Positions 37,901 through 48,700 of a DNA stretch of 64,000 bases are shown here, in pieces. The DNA comes from Albula goreensis. Its lineage: Eukaryota; Chordata; Actinopteri; Albuliformes; Albulidae. The translations under genes and the position numbers were made by a program. Under the pieces are notes generated by a model. The model saw only the letters and a program-made list of their open reading frames with translations, was not told where the DNA came from and did not search any database. Position 1 is the stretch's first letter, and each line of letters starts with the position of its first letter. The stretch is from the NCBI GenBank assembly GCA_022829145.1, contig CM040744.1, forward strand, positions 3,005,001-3,069,000, written 5' to 3'.

Positions 37901-40900
37901 GGGTGACACCTTCTCCTATCGAAGCAGGACCTGCTGTGGCCTTATAAAGCCTCTCTTTATGACATCACTGGCACTAAAGGAAGTGAATTTACATCCATTC
38001 ATTTTTGTTCGTGAGTTTTTAATGTCTCCATCAGTGAAAAGTCAAACTTTGCTAGCTGTCATCTCAAAGCAGGCTTCTCAAGTGAGCAACTGATCTGAGA
38101 TCAGATGCAGGGCAGTGTGCTGGGAGCACCGCTGTGTTTTCAGGGTGTGCCTGACCCCCTTGACCTTCGTCCTCTGACTGCCCTCTCTGCCCCCCTCCCC
38201 AGATCCAGGCGTCCCACCTGCTCACAGCCTCAGTGATGTCAGCGCCCGCCTCCCTCGCCATTGCGAAAACCTTCTGGCCCGAAACGGAGACGCCGAAGGT
38301 CAGCAAGAAGGGCTTCAAGCTGGAGAAGGGGTGAGATCAAAGGGAATCTGCTCCACATTTTGATTTCGGTTGGAATCATGAAAATCACGTACAGTTACTG
38401 AATTACGTTTGGTATAGCAGTGCTAGGCTCTCAGGCCTGCGAGGGAAGGAAGTGACAATTCTCACCTGAAAGTGCTAATCTATGACTACAGGAAGTGACC
38501 ATTCCTACTTTAATTTCTGATTATGACTACAGGAAGTGACCATTCCTACTTTAATTTCTGATTATCACTACAGGAAGTGACCATTCCTACTTTAATTTCT
38601 GATTATGACTACAGGAAGTGACCATTCCTACTTAAATTATTGATTATGACTACAGGAAGTGACCTTTCCTACTGTAATTACTAATTATGAATGCAGGAAG
38701 TGACCATTCCTACTTTAATCACTAATTATGAAGACAGGAAGTGGCAGTGCATGTTGTTCTGAAAACAGAAACTGAAGATCCTCACAGTTCATGACCGCAG
38801 AATGATTGTTCTGTGCTGATGTGTGATCCATGCAGGGAAGGCAGGAACTTTCTGGAAGCGGCCTGTCACGGTGCCTCGGCCTCCATCGTACTGGTGGCCA
38901 ATATCGCCGTCAATTTGATCGCGTTCCTGGCCCTGCTCAGCTTCCTCAATGCTGCCCTCTCCTGGCTGGGAGGCATGTTTGACTACCCTCAGCTCAGCTT
39001 CTCTGTAAGACATGTATACACACACACACACACACGCACAGACATTTGATGTACATGTAAAACGTCTGAAAGATGCTGAGAACAATACATGCCCATTGCC
39101 TGCAACTCTGTTCTGGTTTCCATGGTGATGCAGCTGATCTGCTCGTATGTCTTCATGCCGTTCTCCTTCCTGATGGGCGTGGCCTGGGAGGACAGCTTCA
39201 TAGTGGGCGAGCTGATTGGTCTGAAGACCTTCTTTAACGAGTTTGTGGCTTACGAGCGGCTGGCCGAGCTCATTGAGAAGAGGAAGGAAGGGGGCCCCGA
39301 ATATGTGGAGGACGTCAAGCAGTATCTCTCTGTAAGTGAGCCAATCAAATTTCACCAACCACAGTATCCCAGTAATCAGCCAATCATATTTCACCCAGCA
39401 TATCATCCCATTAACCAATCACATTCCACCAAGCACAATGCCACACCAACAAACCAAGCATAGTATTTTATCAAATAACAGTCCAGCGATATTTTACAGT
39501 AACTGCTTTTAAAAGGTATGTGTTTTTGCATGATTCCACCGGATACAAGATTATAGTCTGTTCCATAATGCCATTAGCTGTGACCTCTCTCATTAGACAC
39601 AGACCGTATCCCAGAACTGGCACTTTTTGATGACTTCACATGAAGCTGTTTTTATTCACTCTCTCATTTGTCTCCATGGAGCCCAGATTCACTCTGAAAC
39701 CATAGCAACATACGCGTTGTGCGGATTCGCCAACATCGGCTCCCTGGGCGTGATGATCGGAGGCCTGTGTAAGTAACGGAACCTGCGGTGGCGGGCAGCC
39801 TGTGTAGCTGTGTGGTGAGGTTGTGTTTTATGTTTTATTGTGGCTTTATTGTGGTGCTGAGTGATGTTGCTATGCTGCGACTTTGAGTTGGGGTTATATT
39901 GTGTTGTTGTGTGGTTGGGTTGTCTCGTTCTGTGATTTGTGTTCTGGTTACATTGTGTTGTTGTGTGGTTGGGGTGTCTTGTTCTGTGATTTGTGCTGTG
40001 GTTATATTATGGTATGGTTATTCTGTGGGTTGCTTGTGTTATAATCACGCTGTAGTGTCGTTTTGCCATTGCATTGACAGAGTTGATATCTGTAACGTTG
40101 CTGTGACATTGCTGTAATGTTTGTTTCTCTACGACTGACATATGATACATTTGTCTCCGTATCTGTATTATCTGTAACGTTGCAGTAATGTTTCTCTCTC
40201 TGCGATATCCATAATGTTGCCCTAACGTTGCTGTAACGTTGCCCCAATATTCCCTGCTCCCACAGCTGCCATGGCACCAGAGAGGAGAGGGGATATTTCC
40301 AAGTGTGCCGTCAGGGCGCTTGTGTCCGGCACTGTGGCCTGCTTCATGACAGCGTGTGTGGCAGGTACTGAGCACGTGTGTGTGTGTGTGTGTGAGGGAG
40401 AGAGAGATTGTGTGTGTGTAAGTGAGTGAGAGAGAGACATTTATTCATATATTTATGATCTTATTAAATCAATGTCAACAATTAGTAAACGTACAGTTAA
40501 AATTGGAACTAAACAAACAAACAGCAGGGCTGCAGCTTAAGCCCCACCCTATTCAACATTTACATAAACGAACTGGCAAAATTATTGGAGCAATCTGCAG
40601 CACCTGACCTCACTCTCAATAACAAAGAAATAAAATTTCTTTTGTACGTAGATGACCTGGTTCCTCTGTAACCCATTAAAGAGGGGTTAGAGCAGAGCCT
40701 GGCTCTGTTAGAACAATTCTGTCAGACCTGGGCCCTGACAGTTAACCAAAAGAAAACCAAAATATTGATATTTCAGAGAAGGTCCAGATCTCAGGGAATT
40801 ACTCAAGACTTTAACATAGGAAAAGAAAATTGAATCAACAAACAATAACACATATTTAGGTTTATGAATCAGTTCCACTGAAAATTTTTTGCGTGGCCAT

Positions 40901-42469
40901 AAATGAGCTGAACGAGAAAGCAAGAAGGGCTTTCTACGCCACTAAACAGTCATTCAAAACCAAAATTCCACTTAGGATTCGGCTCAAAATACTAAAACCA
41001 GTGATTGAACCAACTGTACTTTATGGCAGTGAGGTGTGGGGTCCACTCACACAACATGATTATGTTAAATGGGACAAACATCCAGTTGAGACACTGCATG
41101 CCAAACTCTGTAAAAACATCCACCAGGTGCAGAAGAAAACCCCAATCAATGCATGCAGGGCAGAATTAGGCCAATATCCTCTTCTGATAAACATCCAAAA
41201 ACGAGCCATCAAATTCTGGAAACATTTAAAAACGAGTGACCCCAAATCATATCATTACAAAGCCCAGCAATGCCAAGAGCTGAATATAGAGAGGAGTCCC
41301 CTCAGCCAGCTAGTCCTGAGGCTGAGCTCCCTTACAGATACTAACACCACTAACCCCGATCAGCCTCAGGACAGCCATACAGATGCTCAAAGAATTAGCG
41401 TAAACCAAATTATGACTAAAGAAAAAAGAAAAATACATCACTCATTGTTACAAACCACACAGACTCAACATAAGCTTGAATGCTTTTTTGGCCCTAAAAA
41501 GAAAGTACTCCATGGCAGAATATTTGACCATGGCGACTGATAACAGGTTGAGGAAAACACTGACAATGTACAGACTCAGTGAGCACAGCCTGGCCATAGA
41601 GACCGGCCGTCACAGGCAGACATGGCTGCCCAGAGAGGACAGGCTGTGCTCCCACCGTGATCAGGGGGCGGTGGAGACAGAGCTGCACTTCCTTACAGAA
41701 TGCCCCAAATACCAGGACATTAGAAATACATTTTATTAAAAAATTGGATGATTGAATGATAAACTGAGGGACCAGCGAGGCACCATTTCTTCTTTTGTAT
41801 TGGTTCTTCTGTCTTATTACTGTTCTTATTAGTATTTGCCAAGCAAAGCTGTCCAATTTCTTTCTTTGTCCTTTCCCCCCTTTTATATCTTATTTTATTC
41901 AACTGTATTAAGTATGTTTGTAATGTGTGACTTAACTGTTTCATTGCTTTAGCTTTGGCAATGTTGCTTGTATACAGTCATGCCAATAAAGCATTATTAA
42001 ATTGAAATTGAATTGAGAGAGAGAGAGTTGTGAGTGAGAGAGAGAGAGAAAGAGAATATGTGTGAGTGAGAAAGAGAGAGTGTGTGTATTTGGATGTGTG
42101 TGGGAGAGAGAGAGAGCGATAGAGTGTGTGCATTTGGGTGTGTGAGAGAAACAGAGAGAGTGTGTATGTGAAAGAGAGTTTGAATGTGTTTGAGAGAGTG
42201 TTTGAGTGTGTATATGTGTTTTGAGAATGTCTATATGTTTGAGAGCGTGTGTGTGTGAGTGTGCATATGTGTGAGTAAATATGCTCATGTAATAGAGTTT
42301 GTGTGTATGTTTAAGAGTGCATATGCATTTGAGTGTGTATGATTGACTGAGAGTGTGATTGTATATGCAAATGTCATATGTAGTATGTTCATTATTTCAG
42401 TATTTTTCAGTTTGTATTTGTGTGCATATGTGTGAGACTGTGTGTATGTGTGACAGGGTGTATGAAAGA

Positions 42470-42554
<85 letters not shown>

Positions 42555-42956
42555 GATCATTTCTTAATCTTTCTCATTGACTCATTGCAGGAGTATTATA
42601 CCTACCTCCATTTTCATGTCAAAATTTCCTGGAAACGGAGTTCAGCTCTTCATCGGTGACTAACAGCACGACTCTGCAGGCCTGCTGCTCAGACCTCTAT
42701 GACTGGTACATCCTCTTTCCGCTGTGTTGTGAAACTGCTGGTCCTCCCCTCAGTACTGAGGAATTACAATTACTGTGATAACCGCACGTATCCAGACACA
42801 ACGGGGAAGTGTGTGGGGTGTATTCCTGACCTCAGTGTGTGAGTGTGCTGCGGGATGGAGTGTGTGTGTGTGTGTTTGCATATGTGTGTGTGTCTGTGTG
42901 AGTGTGCTGCGGGATGGTGTGTGTGTGTGTGTGTGTGTGTGAGTGTGCTGCGGGAT

Positions 42957-42995
<39 letters not shown>

Positions 42996-43066
42996 ATATG
43001 TGTGTGTGTCTGTGTGAGTGTGCTGCGGGATGGTGTGTGTGTGTGTGTGTGAGTGTGCTGCGGGAT

Positions 43067-43105
<39 letters not shown>

Positions 43106-43141
43106 ATATGTGTGTGTGTCTGTGTGAGTGTGCTGCGGGAT

Positions 43142-43178
<37 letters not shown>

Positions 43179-43469
43179 GGATGGTGTGTGTGTGTGTGTG
43201 TGTGTTTGTAAATGCTGTAGATTGATTGATTCTGGTCTGTCATTTGTGAGTCATTTGTTATTGCTGTGGACTGATTGACAGGTGTCAGTGCTGTAGATTG
43301 ATTGACAGGTGCAAGCGCTCTTCATTCACTGATGTGTTCCTCTTCCCTCAGGACGACAGCGATTGGTCCCTCCAACATCACAGTTGGTGGCAAATTTACA
43401 CTGGACATGGTCCACAACTGCTGTTCTTTCAGTTACCACAACTCCACCTGTAGCTACATCCTCCCCTAA
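31804..43469 (+). CDS. slc28a3: slc28a3, Na+/H+-coupled nucleoside transporter CNT3
   Basis: CNT3 moves purine and pyrimidine nucleosides into cells using sodium or proton gradients. Seventeen coding exons (listed separately) join with matching phases, except for one apparent base loss in exon 4. Visible family signatures are [12 protein letters not shown] (substrate/Na+ site, with the key Glu), [39 protein letters not shown] (second key Glu) and [18 protein letters not shown]. Length is about 640 residues against 691 in human; the shortfall is in the N-terminal cytoplasmic tail and the C-terminus. Synteny with rmi1 and ntrk2 favours CNT3 over CNT1/2. Confidence 0.95.
32766..32845 (+). CDS. 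slc28a3: slc28a3 exon 2
   Basis: Encodes the acidic-then-basic cytoplasmic stretch [17 protein letters not shown]...KHKKR. The donor GTCTAA is weak, but phase 2 matches exon 3. Confidence 0.72.
32868..33060. repeat. 60-bp tandem repeat, three copies
   Basis: TCTCTCATGTGAATGACCAA plus TCACCTGCAATGTGTTTCGT and 20 more bases recurs three times with slight divergence in slc28a3 intron 2. The first copy begins within 25 bp of the exon 2 donor region. Confidence 0.88.
33305..33445 (+). mobile_element. tRNA-derived SINE with L2-type tail
   Basis: The left part has an A-box-like GGTTAGAGCTA and a B-box-like AGGTTCAGTTCC, spaced as in a tRNA promoter. The right part, CTCTGGATAAGACCATTTGC TAAACGC, matches the stem-loop tail with GGATA loop shared by fish L2/UnaL2 LINEs and their SINE partners, by which the LINE enzyme recognises them. 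Divergence suggests an old copy. Confidence 0.72.
33649..33740 (+). CDS. slc28a3: slc28a3 exon 3
   Basis: Encodes [20 protein letters not shown] then the start of the first membrane helix (VCSMVFLA). Acceptor CTACAG, donor GTAAAA; phase 2 in, 1 out. Confidence 0.88.
35585..35773 (+). CDS. slc28a3: slc28a3 exon 4, with apparent one-base deletion
   Basis: Encodes [20 protein letters not shown] and a second helix, near-identical to human [20 protein letters not shown]. After LLQP (about 35733) the matching frame shifts: the next frame reads [13 protein letters not shown], which aligns with human GRRLLNSHWFWLKW and gives the phase 2 needed by exon 5. As read, the exon is one base short. This could be an assembly or read error, or a real allele. 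Confidence 0.9.
36011..36155 (+). CDS. slc28a3: slc28a3 exon 5
   Basis: Encodes [20 protein letters not shown], then [20 protein letters not shown]; human counterpart LAFDTAKLGQQQLVSFGGL. Phase 2 in, 0 out. Confidence 0.93.
36310..36423 (+). CDS. slc28a3: slc28a3 exon 6
   Basis: Encodes [20 protein letters not shown] then LRTKAGF...WVGRQVE (human VYWRPVLWGIGLQFLLGLLI). Phase 0 on both sides. Confidence 0.94.
36602..36679 (+). CDS. slc28a3: slc28a3 exon 7
   Basis: Encodes [20 protein letters not shown] then HFFAFK; human TFLEYTDAGASFVFG. Acceptor TTTCAG, donor GTAAGG. Confidence 0.94.
36786..36866 (+). CDS. slc28a3: slc28a3 exon 8
   Basis: Encodes [20 protein letters not shown] then MQWLILK (human VLPIVVFFSTVMSMLYYLGL). 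Donor GTGCAG is weak but the frame is right. Confidence 0.93.
37405..37485 (+). CDS. slc28a3: slc28a3 exon 9
   Basis: Encodes [20 protein letters not shown] then GNIFVGQ, a re-entrant hairpin region of CNTs (human GSSPIESVVASGNIFVGQ). Confidence 0.94.
37733..37858 (+). CDS. slc28a3: slc28a3 exon 10
   Basis: Encodes [20 protein letters not shown] then [18 protein letters not shown]. Contains the (GQ)TESPLL substrate-site motif. Confidence 0.95.
38203..38330 (+). CDS. slc28a3: slc28a3 exon 11
   Basis: Encodes [20 protein letters not shown] then [20 protein letters not shown]. Donor GTGAGA, phase 2 out. Confidence 0.95.
38482..38750. repeat. 41-bp tandem repeat, about six copies
   Basis: ATGACTACAGGAAGTGACCA followed by TTCCTACTTTAATTTCTGATT repeats every 41 bp (38482, 38523 and so on) in slc28a3 intron 11. 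Each unit has an ETS-like ACAGGAAGTG core. Confidence 0.92.
38836..39004 (+). CDS. slc28a3: slc28a3 exon 12
   Basis: Encodes [40 protein letters not shown] and [10 protein letters not shown]. Near-identical to human in the helix [17 protein letters not shown]. Phase 2 in, 0 out. Confidence 0.95.
39134..39331 (+). CDS. slc28a3: slc28a3 exon 13
   Basis: Encodes [36 protein letters not shown] and [19 protein letters not shown]. Contains the conserved FFNEFVAYE motif. Confidence 0.96.
39687..39768 (+). CDS. slc28a3: slc28a3 exon 14
   Basis: Encodes [20 protein letters not shown] then GVMIGGL. Donor GTAAGT, phase 1 out. Confidence 0.95.
39890..40015. repeat. About 60-bp tandem duplication
   Basis: GTGTTGTTGTGTGGTTGGG, TCTGTGATTTGTG and TGGTTA recur twice in slc28a3 intron 14. 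Confidence 0.7.
40266..40364 (+). CDS. slc28a3: slc28a3 exon 15
   Basis: Encodes [20 protein letters not shown] then [14 protein letters not shown] (human [18 protein letters not shown]). Phase 1 on both sides. Confidence 0.95.
40438..42016 (+). mobile_element. Nimb/I-clade LINE, 5'-truncated
   Basis: The plus strand encodes reverse-transcriptase motifs [20 protein letters not shown] and FLLYVDDLV (YVDD in place of the usual FADD/YADD), then [29 protein letters not shown] and [20 protein letters not shown]. This order matches the C-terminal half of fish Nimb elements. A stop follows the YVDD block and frames change, so it is dead; an open frame of 215 codons survives (40893-41540). The 3' end reads GCCAATAAAGCATTATTAAA then TTGAA-type repeats. 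It lies sense within slc28a3 intron 15, inside a GA/TG microsatellite present on both sides. Confidence 0.85.
42017..42553. repeat. GA/TG-rich repeats ending in a (GT)n run
   Basis: Degenerate GAGAGA/TGTGTG sequence, then a pure (GT)n run of about 40 units at 42472-42553, ending 37 bp before the slc28a3 exon 16 acceptor. Confidence 0.93.
42591..42705 (+). CDS. slc28a3: slc28a3 exon 16
   Basis: Encodes [20 protein letters not shown] then [17 protein letters not shown]: an extracellular region with cysteines and an N-glycosylation site, as in human. Acceptor ATTGCAG, donor GTACAT, phase 2 out. Confidence 0.88.
42836..43207. repeat. Compound TG minisatellite
   Basis: GAGTGTGCTGCGGGATGGTG separates (TG)n runs of changing length, with TTTGCATATG in the longer units; about six copies in slc28a3 intron 16. 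Confidence 0.93.
43352..43469 (+). CDS. slc28a3: slc28a3 last coding exon
   Basis: Encodes [20 protein letters not shown] then [18 protein letters not shown] and stop TAA at 43467-43469. NIT and NST are N-glycosylation sites. Matches the human C-terminal pattern SLKGCCTLLNPSTFNC loosely. Confidence 0.88.
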
Positions 43470-43880
43470 ACACCTGGACCTCCACCCTCCTCTAGACACC
43501 TTTACCTCCAGCTCCGCCCTCCCCTAGACACCTTTACCTTCAGCTCCACCTTCCTCTAAACACCTTCTCCTCCAGCTCCACCTTCCTCTAGACACCTTCA
43601 CCTTCAGCTCCACCCTCCTCAAGACACCTTCACCTTCAGCTCCACCTTCCTCTAAACACCTTCTCCTCCAGCTCCACCATCCTCTAGACTCTTTTACCTC
43701 CAGCTCCACCCAATTCTAAACACCTTCACCTCCAGCTCCACCCTCCTCAAGACACCTTCACCTTCAGCTCCACCTTCCTCTAAACACCTTCTCCTCCAGC
43801 TCCACCATCCTCTAGACACCTTTACCTCCAGCTCCACCCAATTCTAAACACCTTCACCTCCAGCTCCACCCTCCCCTCAC
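43470..43880. repeat. 32-bp minisatellite in the slc28a3 3' UTR
   Basis: ACACCTTCACCTCCAGCTCC plus ACCCTCCTCTAG repeats every 32 bp about thirteen times. The array starts right at the stop codon: CTCCCCTAAACACCTGGACC looks like its first, diverged unit. It lies in the 3' UTR if the transcript extends past 43900. Confidence 0.92.
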
Positions 43881-45300
43881 ACCTGCACTCTGGAGCAAGG
43901 AGTAATCCTGAATAATGAGATGATGAATTTATGCCGCTTTTTTATTCTTTTTTATGTAAACGATACTTGAAACTTGTGTGTTAGATTATATACAATGTGT
44001 ACATTCTTTTAATGTAAATTGTAATTATATTTGTAAAATAGATTTACATCCAAAGTCTCCCTTTCCAGTGTTTGAAACTACTTCTGTATTTTTGTAAACT
44101 GTACACAAGTATACCTCTTCCTCATTTAATAGAGGAATATTAAAATAGCAATAATTAGCCATACCAACTCTATGAACGTCTGATTTTGTTGGATTGCTTT
44201 GTTTGTCCATACACGTAATATACATTTTGTTTCCTGAGGATTGCCACATGGGGGTACTGTTGTTCCTTAACTGGCTTAGGCCCATTTAGGAACCGAAGAG
44301 GCCAAGCACCTCTTTTGTAACGTTGACGGTAACTGTGGATGTTCGAGTCCCAACCACACTATTAATGACTACGGCCGGCCGTCTACGTTAGCTAGGTGAA
44401 AATTGGCCCACGGAAACATAGGGGTTAGGTGAATTAAGTTTGTTAGTCTCGTTGTCCGTGGTGGCCACTTCTAATTGGCCAGGTGCCTGGGGATGTACAA
44501 ACCCAGTATATTATATGCAGAATTTGTCATCTCCTGATTTAGGCAGTACTTGCTAATATGTCTACACAGTGTAAAGAAGCGAGGGATTTATTGTTACGTG
44601 AAACATGTTATGTTCATGACTGTCTCCTCCCAAATTTACGGGACACGGTTGCTGTGGGAGGCTAAATAGTTCGGGTGAATTAATGTCGAGCGCTACATAT
44701 CAAATTAACATGAAAACGCTGTTGATTAGCGGAACCTGAAGTCCTGGGTACAGTGGTCTCGTCTCCAGACATTCAGAATCTGATGTAGAATTTGAAAAAC
44801 GTGTGTCAATTTTATCTGAATTTTACGCCTGTTTGGCCGATAAGATTACTGAGATTGGATTTGAGGTCGGCCGGGACGGTTTCCAGCTCTTAATAAAGAC
44901 ATCTTGGACACCTGCTGAAACCTCAAAATGTAATAAACACTTCAGACTGGAGTCCCATCGCAATGAGATCCCGATTAGTCAGAAGTAGTAACTGCTTGTC
45001 TGTTTGTTAGGAAAGAACACCCTGGAAGTCAGGCGGTTTCACACCACCCCAGAGACAATATTTACGATATTATCATTCTGAGGCGTGTGAGGCCATTGAA
45101 TGGTATTTTTTGGCATAACATGGTTCAACTTCCTGGCTGCTCTTTGATAATAAAACATTGGTTAGTTACTACTACAGACGGGTCACAATGTAATGTAATC
45201 AGCACATGAATTTGAAGTGGTTTTTCAGTGTTGGAAGAGTGCCCCAGCAAACCAAACCCACAGGGAGAATTAGCTCTTCTGTGTAGCACTGATATGTATG
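43881..45300. other. slc28a3 3' flank
   Basis: AT-rich sequence. ATTAAA near 44138 could be a poly(A) signal. A stretch at 44290-44530 has a B-box-like TGTTCGAGTCCC and could be a degraded tRNA-derived SINE, but the evidence is weak. Confidence 0.4.
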
Positions 45301-45314
45301 TATGATGTAGTACT

Positions 45315-45560
45315 GATTCCATAAATTTGCGCAAATGCTGTCCGTCTGCACTAACCCTGTCCATTTGCGCAAATGTTGCCCGTCTGCACTAACCCTGTCC
45401 ATTTGCGCAAATGTTTCCCGTCTGCACTAACCCTGTCCATTTGCGCAAATGCTGCCCGTCTGCACTCACCCCATCTGTCTGCACTAACCCCATCGTCTGT
45501 ACAAATGCTGCCTGGCCGCACAACCCTGTCCATCTATGCAAATGCTGCCCATTACGCTAA
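45315..45560. repeat. 38-bp repeat with C/EBP-like palindromes
   Basis: CCATTTGCGCAAATGCTGCC plus CGTCTGCACTAACCCTGT repeats every 38 bp. TTTGCGCAAA occurs at 45326, 45364, 45402 and 45440, then the array decays to about 45780. CATTTGCGCAAATG is a perfect palindrome containing TTGCGCAA, the known C/EBP consensus core. Confidence 0.9.
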
Positions 45561-45779
45561 ACACTGGTGATATGTGCTACTTCCATCCAACTGTACTAAA
45601 GTTTCCTGTCCACGTTAACACTATCGATATGTGCTAATTCTGTCCAGCGCCATCACAGCTAATGCTGTCTGTAACCACTAACGCTGTCAATCTGTGCTAA
45701 CACTGCGCTTCTATGCTACGCTAACGCCGTCTATCTGCTCTAAAGCTGCCCGTCTGTGCTCGGAGTGTTCATCTGCGCC

Positions 45780-48700
45780 AATGACTACGATAATGTCATG
45801 TGAATTCTCTGAGCATTCAGCTAAGGGTCAGTGAGGAGCTCAAAGGCAGTGAGATTTATGTGTTTACCATTAGCCTAATGATAATCTCTGACCACAGGAT
45901 GAGATAAGCCCTTCCACCGGGCTGCGCTATGTCCGCCTAACCTTCTCGCACACATTCATAATCATAGGATAAGTGCCATATTCAAATCAGGGAATAATAA
46001 TATAATTACGCCCTCCGTGGAGTGGCTACCTGAGATGTGAATGGTTAATTAAAGTCAGGCTGTATTTCCATCCGTAATTAAAGGAGAGGGAGGAGGCCAT
46101 TATCCATCTATTGTGTCTGAATAATTCAGTCTGTGCTGTGAATTTAGAGAGAGGGGAAAGAGCGAGACCAAATGGAGAGAGAGGAGGGAGATGGGGGGGA
46201 GAAAGAAAGGGAAAAAGACAGAAAGGAGGAAAAAGAATAGGGAAAGATAGAGACAAAGTGAGGGAGGGAGAGTGGGAACATCTCCATTTTGTTGTTCCTC
46301 TTTAAAAAGAGATTCACCAAACATTAATTACCGGTGGGGTGGGGGGTTAGGAGTTCCACAGCCCCTTCTGTGTGTGTGTGTGTGTGTGTTGGGCTGACAG
46401 CCTTGTTAATATCGTTATAGAGTAAACGTTATTGTGTGTGTGTGTGGGGGGTTTAGGAGCCCCTTTTCCGTGTGTGTGTGTGTGTTGGAGGAGTTAAAAA
46501 TGGCTGCTTAGCTGACAGCCTTGTTCATGTCTTTGTAGAACGAAAGTTACTATGTCACATGTCCTAGGAAGGCATAATTAACAAACATATTTTTAAACTA
46601 TCACATCCAATCATATTATTTTGAGGTAAAAATATGAACGTTTCAGCAGTTGTCAGTCCTGGGCAGGTGATCTCTGATGAAAGGGTTATGGCAGTTTGGC
46701 ATTGGAGGAATGGCCCCGAGTACAAGATAGTCATCGATAATGTGAATTGATTAGCTGCAGGGCATTGTGGGTAGGCAGAGTGACCCTCCCACCCTCGTGC
46801 CACAGGTGTTGCACCTATCCATGAGCGGGGTTCACTACAGAAAGTCTGTGAATGAACGGCTGCAGATATAGAACAGCCTCTGCAAACTCTATCAGCTCAG
46901 GGGAACCAGACCTTCCCAGCAAGCCCTGGTCCTGGAGGGTGTAGGATGTGTTGATTTTTATTTTCACCTTAAAACACAAAATAAGAGAAACCAGCAATTG
47001 AATTGTGTGGTCACCTGTGCTAACTCATCTGTTTAGTTCTGAGTAACAGCGTAGTTTATAGATTGGCCTACCTGGCTAACAAATAGTGGGTAGGTAAATA
47101 AATAAATAACAGGTAATTGAACGAGCAGCCGCTCAACAGAACCTTTCGAAATTGGACCTCCGAGTGGTACACATAAATTCACCTCTTATCCTTAAGAGAA
47201 ACTCCCACGGGCCCCATGTTGCCATGGCAGCCCCTGGCTATCAAAGACACACAAGAGCCCTTAAAATTGTTCCTATCCTTGGTTTGAAAAAAAAGAAGAA
47301 AAATATAAAAAGCACTGTGGAGTAGAAATGTTTGTTGTAGTGAGGACACATCCACTGCTCAGGGCCAGAGACTGCACTCACAAACTCGCGGCAACTTACA
47401 CAAAATATGCTTTCATTTTTACAGCGAGAAGCTAAGCTCCTAGCCTCATGTACCAGACTTCCTCTGTGACAAAACTGTAAAAGCTTCGAATAAAGCAAGG
47501 ATACATGTTAGTGTAATCAGAACCATTAAGTAAATTACACCCACCACACCGTGAGCCATGGTCTGAGACTCTGCGCAGTTTGAATGCGTGGTGATCCCAC
47601 TATGCTAAGTGCTGCGTTGAAACTCTGCGCAGTGTGTATGTGCGGTGATCCTGCTACGCTAAGTGCTGTGTTGACACGGTAGGGGAGAGTGTCATGAGAT
47701 CCCTCCATCGCTCTCTGTTGGTTTGCAATATCACTAATCTCCTCAGGTGAAGAGAGAGGCCTATGTTTCCTTCTGTGCTTTGCCCCCATGGCAACAGGAG
47801 GGCAACCCCCCCCATCTCAGCTTCCTAAATTATAAGATTAAGAACCACCACCAGATTTGCAATAAATTTTATTTTTTTTCTTCAATGTTTACCTCTGATC
47901 ACTCATTCAACTGATATTTCAATTCTCTCCTCAAACGGAGCTGTTGACTACTGCTGAGTCTAAGAAAAATATCGGGATTAACAGATTTGGTTGTGGCCAT
48001 TTTGAACCAGGACAACAGATGGCCATTAGGTCACACCATTACAAAAATCATTTTAAGATCAAGGTGGGAGACAGCTAAAAGTGTACAGTTTTTATACCAT
48101 CAGGTGGCAAGTGTCGGGTGTATAGTGTGCTTCTAAGTTATAAGTAATGTTTTGCCATCATCGATAATAATGTTGACATGATCACCAGCCTCGATCGGCT
48201 GTCGCAAAACCGTTATCCCCCCACCCACCCCCCGCCGGGTTATCTACAGGCTACGTCAGTCGCGCTCCGAGTGGAAGCGGGCGCCCGCTGCGAGGGCGCG
48301 CGGTTTGTTTTGATGGTAAGGACGTGAGCGCGTACCAGCAGAGGCAGCTGAGCGCTTAAACGGTAACGAGGTCTAATTCAATTTATTAGCGCTTCTGCTG
48401 AATACACTCAGATTCTTCTCATCATCTGCTATCCCAATCTTATGCGATTATTTATGTCCCATGTGGTGTTTTTTGTGGTCAATTTTCTATATGATTAGGG
48501 CAAACGCTTCTTCTCCATAAAACGAGAGAAATTAACGATTAGCTTGGAATGGTGACTTCCCCATGATGTCTTCCTAACCCGCTTTTGTAACTGGGTGAGT
48601 AATGAAGTAGGCAACCTGTGTATTTTATGACTGTCGCGCAGAATTCCTCTTATAATACGATGTGACCAGCCTCCATCTCCCTCCCCCGCGAATAAAGGTA

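Noticed and set aside
42770-43243. 157-codon histidine/threonine frame and matching cysteine/valine frames
   Set aside because: Simple (TG)n/(CA)n composition inside an slc28a3 intron.
44290-44530. Possible tRNA-derived SINE
   Set aside because: Only a B-box-like motif could be seen; ends, tail and target duplication were not found.
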